From CAYRPN01 sp964426135 (GTDB lineage Bacteria; Planctomycetota; Phycisphaerae; Phycisphaerales; Phycisphaeraceae), in contig CAYRPN010000010.1 in NCBI GenBank assembly GCA_964426135.1, positions 1 to 64,000 on the forward strand: 64,000 bases of DNA, read 5' to 3'. The first letter of the stretch is position 1. Each line of letters starts with the position of its first letter. The notes beneath the pieces are model-generated. The model made no database searches. It was not told where the DNA came from and saw only the letters and a program-made list of their open reading frames with translations. The translations under genes and the position numbers were made by a program. Positions 35,647-42,156 of this stretch are shown piece by piece.

Positions 35647-36248
35647 TCTCGGCTTCCGTGGTTCATCGAATGAGTTCGTCCGCTTCTCAACAGACACTTC
35701 GCGGTCATTGCCTCAAGTGAACACGGTCATTGAACCACGGTTGGTCCTTTGCAGTATCCATTGGCGCTACCTTGGCGAGATGATACTCGCCCAACCCAGG
35801 AGCCTTTCGATGGAGTCCAGCGGTTGCAGGTTCTATGGATTCCGACGGATTCGCGACGCGATGAAATGCGCGATGACCACTGTTGAATTCCCAGCATCTT
35901 GGCTAACCCGGTTATTCATGAGCTTGCACAGGAGCCGCGCACGAAGTAAGCGGTTCTTCAGATTCCACGCGCGTCATTTTCACACGGACGCCTCGAGCAT
36001 CCTGTCCGGCCGCGAAAGAAGGTCGAGGTCGTCAAAAACGCTGCGAACTCCGCTTACTTCGTGCGCGGCTCCTTCTGAAGCCCCGAATAATCCGGGCTAA
36101 TGGTCGACACTTTTTGATTGCCTATCGGGGGAACCGGAGGCAAAATCAGCGTTTTCGAGGCAAGAGTGGCTCCGTTTGAGGCAAATGTCACCACGCTCGC
36201 GGACGTCAGAGATGTGGCACAAGCCATCTGAAGATGAGGTCTTGTGTC
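35647..36248. other. 600-bp intergenic region left of the integrated element
   Basis: No gene is supported. It holds an inverted-repeat element at 35930-36073. The open frames crossing it are shadows or lack protein-like composition. Its right end joins the displaced tRNA half at 36249. Confidence 0.55.
35930..36073. repeat. MITE-like element family E, single copy
   Basis: Perfect 24-bp terminal inverted repeats (35930-35953 and 36050-36073, starting AGGAGCCGCGCACGAAG) enclose 96 bp. The architecture is the same as family A but the sequence differs. It lies 175 bases left of attL. Confidence 0.82.
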
Positions 36249-36296
36249 GAATGGAGCCGAGGGGGATCGAACCCCTAACCCCTAGCTTGCAAAGCT
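36249..36296. other. attL: displaced 3' part of tRNA-Ala
   Basis: 48 bases identical to 43826-43873. Read on the minus strand they give tRNA positions 29-73 (anticodon stem 3' of position 28, loop with TGC, variable arm, T arm and acceptor 3' strand). The bases to the right (GCGAGCACC) do not restore the tRNA, so this copy is not a gene. Confidence 0.93.
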
Positions 36297-36496
36297 GCGA
36301 GCACCGCACGCAAGCGCCGCAAAATCAAGGGCTTGCAACCGGGCCGGCGGACGCTTGTACCGCTGCTTGTACCGACAAGCCGGAAAACACGCACGGCGGG
36401 AGCTTCGCCGACGTGGTACGGATGCTCGACCGGCTGCCGCTGACGGATGCCGAGCGAGCCGAAGCGGTGCGGCAATTGCTCAAAGGTGCGTCGTGA
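36297..36496 (+). other. displaced 3' end of the integrase reading frame
   Basis: The frame that ends the integrase (MEPRGIEPLTPSLQS) also runs through attL, and here it does not stop but continues for 66 codons to the TGA at 36494-36496. The end is protein-like: FADVVRMLDRLPLTDAERAE followed by AVRQLLKG. In the excised circle, joining 43873 to 36297 would restore a 638-residue integrase. In the integrated state this piece lacks its promoter and body; any translation from an upstream chromosomal start would be accidental. Confidence 0.82.
36353..36373 (+). promoter_or_regulatory. paired 9-bp repeat, candidate integrase arm site (left)
   Basis: GCTTGTACC occurs at 36353-36361 and 36365-36373, a 12-bp period. 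The identical pair with the same spacing lies near the other end at 43680-43700. In the circular form the two pairs would flank the attachment core, as arm-type sites of tyrosine integrases do. Confidence 0.68.
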
Positions 36497-36526
36497 ATGA
36501 GCCGTGACCAATCGTGGCGCGGGCGC

Positions 36527-36602
36527 GGCATTTTGGCGGAATTCACCCAAAAGGGTGGCACCCCGCCATTTTGCCGACATTCAGACAAAAGGGGCGGCGA
36601 CT
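36527..36602 (+). repeat. two imperfect 38-bp direct repeats, candidate iterons or operator
   Basis: GGCATTTTGGCGGAATTCA with a following CAAAAGGGTGGC is repeated about 38 bases later as GCCATTTTGCCGACATTCAG with CAAAAGGGGCGGC. The repeats lie in the 380-bp non-coding stretch ahead of the first gene of the element. An origin or promoter-control role is inference. The rest of 36497-36874 shows no convincing gene. Confidence 0.5.
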
Positions 36603-36874
36603 CGGCAGCACGATTGGGGGCTAAAATGCCTGGGGGGCTATGGGGGGCGGTGCGCGTCTCTGGAAGCTAAGGGGATGGACCACGCGGTTACCATCGCGCG
36701 AATGAGTGCGAAATGGATATTTTCTGCTGCTGGTAACAGCGTGATAACAGCGGCAGGGGAGGCACCTGTAGAATCACATCGGGTAGCGGCTTGATCCGCC
36801 GCGAACGGAAGGGGCGGCACCGCGAAGCAATCCCGCGATGCCGCCCCGACCGACCCGTTGTAGAGGATTGCAAC

Positions 36875-37924
36875 ATGCCGGAACTCACCGCTATCGCTTC
36901 GGACTTTCGCGACTTGGCCGGCCGCTTCAACCGCTCGGCGGCACAGTGCGCCAAAGTGACACACATCGCCACGAACCTTCAAGACAACGCCGGCAAAGCC
37001 GGGCGGCTGCTGTATCGCGCCATCGAACTCGGCGCGTTTCCGAAAGAGCACGCGAAACAGAACGGGCAATGGTGGGACGCCAAGGTGGGCCGCTGGCCGG
37101 GCGGATTCCTGGCGGCTGCGGTGGACGACAAGCGACCGAGCGCGAAGCTCATGCGGAAGGTGAGCGCCGCCGTTTGCGGCGTGAAAGCGACGCCGGCAGA
37201 CGATGCCGTTTTCCGGCTGGCTTGGACGGTTGCTGTCGGATCGTGGCTGTTCCAAGCGTTTCCCGCTCGCTTCCGATGCAAGGCGAACGAATGGGACTTC
37301 GCACACGTCAAAACGGACGAACGGGGCCGACCGTGCGACCGCGAAGGCAAGGCGCTTCGGTATCACCTGTTTCTGGATGACAAACCAATTCCCGACGACT
37401 TTCTCAGTGAAAGCGATTATGCCGCGTTACTGAGATTTCCGCCGCTGCCCATGCCGCCGGCAATCGTTGAGCGACTCGACCAAGCGGCTCCGGGATGGAA
37501 GAAATGGGAGATGAAACTCGACCCGGTTGTGATGGTCGAGCACGAGTACGACGAAGCGGACGCGATGGAACACTCACGCATCCGATGCGAAGTCTACGCG
37601 GATGCCTGCAAGGTGCTCGCCGAACTCATCGACCAAGCGGCGGCGACAATGGCGGATGATGCAAAGCTGACGCCGGGTAACGCGGCACCGATAGAGCAAG
37701 AGTGGATGCGAATCGCGGATGGCGAAAGGGTGACGGGCATCAATCGCGGCACCATTCAACGAGCAACTAAAAAAGGTGAGATTGAAGGCAACGGGGAGGA
37801 GGGCGATAAGCGGCGGATTCGCTCATCTTCGCTCACCGCATGGGCACTCAAGCGCGGGAAGAATATCGAAAAAGCCGAATCGGATGCTCAAGTCGAAGCG
37901 AAGCTTGGGCGAGTCGGGCTGTAG
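36875..37924 (+). CDS. element protein with C-terminal HTH-like domain
   Basis: A 349-residue protein. The ATG at 36875 follows GAGGATT. The N-terminal 280 residues have no family that I recognise (early part FRDLAGRFNRSAAQCAKVTHIATNL, later WDFAHVKTDERGR). The C-terminal 60 residues look like an excisionase/MerR-type DNA-binding helix pair: EWMRIADGERVTGINRGTIQ followed by RATKKGEIEGNGEEG and a basic strand. As the first gene after attL it may be a regulator of the element. No catalytic motif is visible. Confidence 0.68.
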   Translation: MPELTAIASDFRDLAGRFNRSAAQCAKVTHIATNLQDNAGKAGRLLYRAIELGAFPKEHAKQNGQWWDAKVGRWPGGFLAAAVDDKRPSAKLMRKVSAAVCGVKATPADDAVFRLAWTVAVGSWLFQAFPARFRCKANEWDFAHVKTDERGRPCDREGKALRYHLFLDDKPIPDDFLSESDYAALLRFPPLPMPPAIVERLDQAAPGWKKWEMKLDPVVMVEHEYDEADAMEHSRIRCEVYADACKVLAELIDQAAATMADDAKLTPGNAAPIEQEWMRIADGERVTGINRGTIQRATKKGEIEGNGEEGDKRRIRSSSLTAWALKRGKNIEKAESDAQVEAKLGRVGL

Positions 37925-37942
37925 GCGCAACACCCGTTGCGC
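37925..37942 (+). terminator. short hairpin after first element gene
   Basis: GCGCAAC and GTTGCGC with a 4-base loop lie right after the stop codon, with a T-run (ATTTTTATT) about 15 bases later. It may attenuate transcription before the AlpA-like gene. The remaining 180 bases up to 38126 hold no gene and are the likely promoter region of the next operon. Confidence 0.4.
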
Positions 37943-38126
37943 TATCGTTGCGCGCATTTTTATTCCGGCAGGCAATCTCACTCAAATCGAGCGTAGGCGG
38001 CGACGGCGGCAATTGTTGGCGCTTGGTGTCACGTTGCGCCTTCGTTAGTCACCTTCTGCCCATGATTGAATCCGCACCGGCATTCGCTGGCACTTCGCCA
38101 GTGGTGACCGATACGGAGTCGTCACC

Positions 38127-38384
38127 ATGACGACCGCGACCGCGACCACCGGCGAGGTAATCGCCGGACCCGACCGAGCACGGGGCGAACAGCTGCTCGA
38201 CGTTCAATCACTGGCGGCAATGCTCGGCTGTTCGCCGCGTCACTGCTACCGGCTCGCCGATGGCGGGCGGATGCCGAGGCCGCTCAAGCTGGGCGCACTG
38301 GTGCGATGGCGCACCGCTGAGATTCGCGAATGGATTGCCGCCGGCTGTCCATCGGTGCGCGCCGCGAAAGGCGGTGCGCGATGA
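38127..38384 (+). CDS. AlpA/excisionase-like HTH protein
   Basis: An 85-residue DNA-binding protein of the AlpA/HTH_17 type: LDVQSLAAMLGCSPRHCYRL, then ADGGRMPRPLKLGALVRW and RTAEIREWI, the classic helix-turn-helix plus wing plus W-containing end. Proteins of this type act as excisionase or recombination directionality factor, or activate the integrase gene of integrated elements. Its stop overlaps the ATG of the next gene (ATGA), so it opens a tight operon. Confidence 0.88.
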   Translation: MTTATATTGEVIAGPDRARGEQLLDVQSLAAMLGCSPRHCYRLADGGRMPRPLKLGALVRWRTAEIREWIAAGCPSVRAAKGGAR

Positions 38385-38854
38385 GGCACACCGAGCAAAC
38401 AACCGAGGGCGAGCGTCGCAAACTCGATGCGCACGCAACGCTGCAAGCTCGCCGGGAGCTTTACGTTCACCGTGGACGGCGGGCACTGCTGGCCGCTCTG
38501 CTGCGGCACGGCACGGCGACGGCGGACGACGTGCGACAAGCCGTCACACTTCCCGCTGGCGTCAATCCCGTTTGCCTTGGCTCTGTGCCTGGGCACCTGG
38601 CACGGGCGGGCATCATTCGCCGGCGGGACTTCGTGAACACGAACCGCACCGCCGGGCACGCTCGACCTGTCACGCGCTGGGAACTCATCGACCACGACGC
38701 GGCGGAGCGATGGCTCGCCGCTCACCCTGACGTGCCGGACGCTCCCGAAGCGGACGCCGGCGGCACCCTGTTCGACGCACTGACCACCAACAAAAAAGCC
38801 GACGCGCTAACGTCGGCTCAACTGCGAAAGGATTCGACCAATGCACAACCATGA
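38381..38854 (+). CDS. small element protein, winged-helix-like
   Basis: A 157-residue protein whose start overlaps the previous stop. The middle (RRALLAALLRHGTATADDVR ... LGSVPGHLARAGIIRRRDF) reads like a winged helix that controls replication or transcription, and the end is charged and Ala-rich. I do not recognise a family. It overlaps the DUF669 gene by 14 bases, so translation is probably coupled. Confidence 0.65.
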   Translation: MRHTEQTTEGERRKLDAHATLQARRELYVHRGRRALLAALLRHGTATADDVRQAVTLPAGVNPVCLGSVPGHLARAGIIRRRDFVNTNRTAGHARPVTRWELIDHDAAERWLAAHPDVPDAPEADAGGTLFDALTTNKKADALTSAQLRKDSTNAQP

Positions 38855-39413
38855 TACTCCGGCGGCACGCCGGCGACTCTCGGACATTCTCAACGGCGGC
38901 ACCGACTCGCTCCGCTCACAATGGGCGACGACCGAAGCTGCCGGCGACTTCGCACCGCTACCGGCGGGCACTTACTCCACTCGCATCCTGTCGGGTGAAC
39001 TCTCGAAAGCGGCGACCGGCACGCCGGGCTACAAGCTCTGCTTCCGCGTGCTCGAAGGCGAGCACGCCGGGCGGCTGCTTTGGCACGATATCTGGCTCAC
39101 GGCACCGGCGCTGCCGATGGCGAAACGCGACCTTGCCAAACTCGGCGTGGTGACGCTCGACCAACTCGAAGCACCGCTGCCGCCGGGCATCCGCTGCGCC
39201 GTCAAGGTGACGCTGCGGCAGGACGACGCCGGCACGCAATACAACCGCGTGCGGAGCTTCGAGGTAACGGGCATCGACGCCGAGCCGACCGCCGATGCGG
39301 ACTTCGCGCCAACAAATGCACCAGATGCGGGCGGCACCACCGGCGGCGGGCAAGGCTCGCTGCTCGACTCGAATCCAGAGCCGGGAAAGGTGGGGCTGCC
39401 CGATGCACTGTGA
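38841..39413 (+). CDS. DUF669-like phage replication-associated protein
   Basis: A 190-residue protein with the DUF669 pattern: PLPAGTYSTRILSGELSKAATGTPGYKL, then FRVLEGEHAGRLLWHDIWLT and a helix near MAKRDLAKLGV. In phages this family sits beside single-strand binding, recombination and primase/helicase genes, and probably binds DNA or a replication protein. The tail is Gly/Asp-rich and disordered, as in SSB proteins. It overlaps both neighbours, consistent with one replication operon. Confidence 0.8.
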   Translation: MHNHDTPAARRRLSDILNGGTDSLRSQWATTEAAGDFAPLPAGTYSTRILSGELSKAATGTPGYKLCFRVLEGEHAGRLLWHDIWLTAPALPMAKRDLAKLGVVTLDQLEAPLPPGIRCAVKVTLRQDDAGTQYNRVRSFEVTGIDAEPTADADFAPTNAPDAGGTTGGGQGSLLDSNPEPGKVGLPDAL

Positions 39414-40431
39414 ACCCACCTTCGGCTTTCGTATCGTCGGACGTTGCACCGGCGAGCGAAAGCTCATCGACTGGCACCGGGCGTTCGCCGCGTACTGCGC
39501 GGCGGATGCTCGGGCCGGCGTGGAGAGTGAGGCGTATCTTTCCGCGTTTACCTTCGGCGATGACTTCCGCGACCACCTGAGCCGCACGGGGACGACGAAG
39601 GGCTTCGACGGGCTTTGCGGGGCGGCGTGGCTGTGGTTCGACCTGGACCGCGACGAAGCCGCCGGCGGCATCGAGGCGGCAAGGCGCGACGCGGCGGCGC
39701 TGGCGCTGCACCTGTGCGACCGCTTCGCACTGAGCACCGACTCGCTGCTGCTTTTCTATTCTGGCTCGAAAGGCTTTCACGTCGGCTTGCCGCTGGCGGG
39801 CTTCACGCCTGAGCCGGGGCCGCTGTTCAATCGCATCGCTCGCCGCTTCGCCGAGCAAGTCGCCGCGACTGTGCCGGGGGCACCGGGGGCACCGGGGGCC
39901 GTGGCGGTCGACGGCGGCGTTTATGACAAGGCGCGGGCGTTCCGTGCTCCGAACTCGAAGCACGCGAAAACGGGGCGGCACAAGCGGCGGCTAACGCTCG
40001 ACGAACTGACGCACCTGAGCGCCGCACGCATCGTCGAGCTTGCCGCCAAGCCGAACCCGTTCGACGTGGCGGACCTGGGCGACGCAACGTGCGGGCCGGA
40101 ACTGCCGGCGGCGTGGCACGCGGCGGCGGATGCGGTGCGAGCCGAAGTGAAAGCGGTGAACGAACGCCGGGCCGCTGTGCTGAGCGGCGACGCACCGCTT
40201 CGGCTGAACCGCTCGACGTTCGACTTCATCCGCGAAGGGGCCGGCGCGGGCGACCGGCACCGGCTGCTGTTCAGTGCGGCGGCGAACCTGGCGGAAGTCG
40301 GCGCGCCGCTGCACCTGTGCCGGGAACTGCTCGGGGAGCCGGCGCTCGACTGCGGCTTGCCGCCGGCGGAAGTCGAGCGGCAAATTCGCTGCGGCTTCGA
40401 GCACGGCAACGGGAAGGCTGGTGCAGCATGA
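39403..40431 (+). CDS. archaeo-eukaryotic-type primase (PrimPol-like)
   Basis: A 342-residue protein. Motif I is WLWFDLDRDE (DxD metal site), motif II LLLFYSGSKGFHVGLP and motif III DGGVYDKARAFRAPNSKHAKTGRHKRRL, the standard AEP primase set found in plasmid and phage replication proteins. The C-terminal 100 residues (RLNRSTFDFIREGAGAGDRHRLLFSAAANL) resemble the PriCT-like helical end. It would lay primers for element replication. A 9-base tandem (GGGGCACCG) adds PGAPGAPGA near residue 160. The stop overlaps the helicase ATG. Confidence 0.88.
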   Translation: MHCEPTFGFRIVGRCTGERKLIDWHRAFAAYCAADARAGVESEAYLSAFTFGDDFRDHLSRTGTTKGFDGLCGAAWLWFDLDRDEAAGGIEAARRDAAALALHLCDRFALSTDSLLLFYSGSKGFHVGLPLAGFTPEPGPLFNRIARRFAEQVAATVPGAPGAPGAVAVDGGVYDKARAFRAPNSKHAKTGRHKRRLTLDELTHLSAARIVELAAKPNPFDVADLGDATCGPELPAAWHAAADAVRAEVKAVNERRAAVLSGDAPLRLNRSTFDFIREGAGAGDRHRLLFSAAANLAEVGAPLHLCRELLGEPALDCGLPPAEVERQIRCGFEHGNGKAGAA

Positions 40432-41384
40432 GCACCGGAAACTACACCACCGCCGCCGACGTGCTCGACACTTGGCGCGACGACATTCTGAGCGGGAAGC
40501 CGCCGACGCTGTTCCCTATCGGCGCTGGCGAACTGGCACGGCTCGAAGTCGGGCCGGGACTGGTGACGCTCATCGGCGGTGCGCCCGGGGCCGGGAAAAC
40601 GGCATTTGCCATGCAATGCGTGCTCGACGCTCTGCGGCTGACGCCGACGCTCCGGGCGCTGGTCTGCAATATCGAAATGCCGCCGCCGGTGCTGCTGGAC
40701 CGGGAACTGTCGCGGCTGTCGGGCGTGGACCTGACCGCGATTCGTTATCGCAGGCTCGAAGCCGTTCACGCCAACCGGATCGACCAAGCGATGAACACAC
40801 TGGCGAGCGTGGCCGACCGCCTGTGCTTTGTGCGGGCACCGTTCGACCTGGGCAACGTCGCCGCCGCCGCTGATGCTTGGGGGCACGACGGGCCGCTGCT
40901 GCTGGTGCTCGATTACATCCAACGGATAGCACCGCCGGGCGAGCATGAGCACGACCGGGGCCGCGTCAATCGCACGATGGACTACCTGCGGCAATTCGCC
41001 GATGCGGGCGTTGCGGTGATTGTCGTTTCTGCCGTGGGCCGCTCGAAGGATGACAAGGGCCGAAGCTCATACGGCGGCGACGGGCTGAACCTTGCGAGCT
41101 TCCGCGAAAGCTCGGAGCTTGAGTTTGGAGCCGATGACGCTTTCATCCTGCACCCGCAAGGCGGCGACGCGCCCGACGACCTGATGCGGCTGAAGCACTT
41201 GAAGTCGAGGCACGGCGAATGCCGCGACCTGATGCTGCGATTCGACCGCAAGCGGCAGAGCTTCACGCCGGACACCACCGGCGACGTTGCACCGCCGGCG
41301 GATAAAGGCAAGCTCCGCTCGGCGCTGGCGGCACTGTGGCAACGAACGCCGGCGGCGGCGGAAGGCGGCGACGATGACGAATGA
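40428..41384 (+). CDS. DnaB/RecA-type replicative helicase
   Basis: A 318-residue RecA-fold ATPase: Walker A TLIGGAPGAGKTAFAMQ (about residues 45-60), NIEMPPPVLLDRELS, Walker B LLLVLDYIQRI, and VIVVSAVGRSK. It is close in layout to the C-terminal motor of DnaB and to plasmid RepA-like helicases, lacking the DnaB N-terminal domain. It overlaps the primase by 4 bases, so the two are probably made together and form the replisome core of the element. Confidence 0.88.
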   Translation: MSTGNYTTAADVLDTWRDDILSGKPPTLFPIGAGELARLEVGPGLVTLIGGAPGAGKTAFAMQCVLDALRLTPTLRALVCNIEMPPPVLLDRELSRLSGVDLTAIRYRRLEAVHANRIDQAMNTLASVADRLCFVRAPFDLGNVAAAADAWGHDGPLLLVLDYIQRIAPPGEHEHDRGRVNRTMDYLRQFADAGVAVIVVSAVGRSKDDKGRSSYGGDGLNLASFRESSELEFGADDAFILHPQGGDAPDDLMRLKHLKSRHGECRDLMLRFDRKRQSFTPDTTGDVAPPADKGKLRSALAALWQRTPAAAEGGDDDE

Positions 41385-41772
41385 GCCGCGAATCCTGGCG
41401 GGGGCTTCGGTGCTGCCGCCGCTCGATGATGAGAGCACCAGAGCGAAGCACACCGAAGCGGACGACGCAAAGCACAAGCGGCAACGCCGGCAAACGCGGG
41501 GCCGCTTCGACGTGCTCAACGGCTTCGTCGATGCGGGCATGGCGGGGCTGACACGGGCCGAGCTTGCCGCCTGGCTGGTGCTCTACCGCGACACTCGCAA
41601 CGGCACCGCTCGCACCAGTGCCGGCGACATTGCAAGGCGTGCGGGCCTGAGCCGCCGGGCCGTGGTCGCTGCGCTGGCTTCGCTTCGCCGGCGTGGGCTG
41701 CTGACGCTGGTTTACCGTGGCGGGCTGAACCGGGGAGCGAGCACCTACCGCGTGCATTCGGTGCCGCCGTGA
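41374..41772 (+). CDS. winged-helix DNA-binding protein
   Basis: A 132-residue protein. The N-terminal 50 residues are charged and flexible. The rest is a clear winged helix (RAELAAWLVLYRDTRNGTAR, TSAGDIARRAGLSRRAVVAAL, RRRGLLTLVYRGG). Such domains occur in plasmid and phage replication initiators (DnaD/RepA-like). It overlaps the helicase gene by 11 bases and ends the replication operon. The role as origin-binding initiator is inference. Confidence 0.8.
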   Translation: MTNEPRILAGASVLPPLDDESTRAKHTEADDAKHKRQRRQTRGRFDVLNGFVDAGMAGLTRAELAAWLVLYRDTRNGTARTSAGDIARRAGLSRRAVVAALASLRRRGLLTLVYRGGLNRGASTYRVHSVPP

Positions 41773-41784
41773 CGCTCGCCGCTG

Positions 41785-41847
41785 GTGAAGCACGCTTCAC
41801 ACGCACTGGTGCAAAATCGCGTAGCTGACTGGTGAAGCTGGCTTCAC
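41785..41847. promoter_or_regulatory. two identical 16-bp dyads, candidate operators
   Basis: GTGAAGCNNGCTTCAC occurs at 41785-41800 (AC centre) and at 41832-41847 (TG centre), 47 bases apart. They lie ahead of the promoter-like site and the small HTH gene, so they probably bind a dimeric regulator of the element. Confidence 0.68.
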
Positions 41848-41906
41848 ATATCCCATAAGGGACCATAAGCGGCGTGCGCACTCACGCGACGCCGCACAGA
41901 AAGGCA

Positions 41907-41935
41907 TTGACAATCGCTCGACCGATGGACATACT
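41907..41935 (+). promoter_or_regulatory. sigma-70-like promoter for HTH gene and integrase
   Basis: TTGACA at 41907-41912 and CATACT at 41930-41935 with a 17-base spacer. Transcription would begin near 41942, almost at the ATG at 41943, so that message may be leaderless. Confidence 0.55.
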
Positions 41936-41942
41936 TAGCACC

Positions 41943-42143
41943 ATGCACAGCAAGGGCACACTAACCGACCTGCTCCGCGAATCGCTCGCCGCCGCCGATT
42001 CGATTCGAGCCGTGGCAAAGGCGGTGGGGCTTCGTCATTCATCGCTGCTGCGATTCGTCAATGGCAAGCAATCGCTTCGGCTCGACCTGGCCGACCGGCT
42101 GGCCGAGCACTTCGGAATTGAAAGCCGCCGCGTGCGGCGTTGA
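41943..42143 (+). CDS. small XRE-like HTH regulator
   Basis: A 66-residue protein (or 72 from the ATG at 41925): LTDLLRESLAAADSIRAVAK and AVGLRHSSLLRFVNGKQSLR then LDLADRLAEHFGI, a Cro/XRE-type helix-turn-helix with its typical length. It lies 14 bases before the integrase and just after a promoter with paired dyads. It is a likely repressor or activator of integration genes. Confidence 0.82.
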   Translation: MHSKGTLTDLLRESLAAADSIRAVAKAVGLRHSSLLRFVNGKQSLRLDLADRLAEHFGIESRRVRR

Positions 42144-42156
42144 AAGGCTGGGCACT

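Noticed and set aside
36252..36296. Second tRNA-Ala gene at the left end of the element
   Set aside because: Only positions 29-73 are present; the 5' half is missing, so it is the displaced attachment half.
36504..36794. 96-codon frame between attL and the first element gene
   Set aside because: It crosses the direct repeats and lacks a ribosome-binding site and protein-like composition; left as non-coding.
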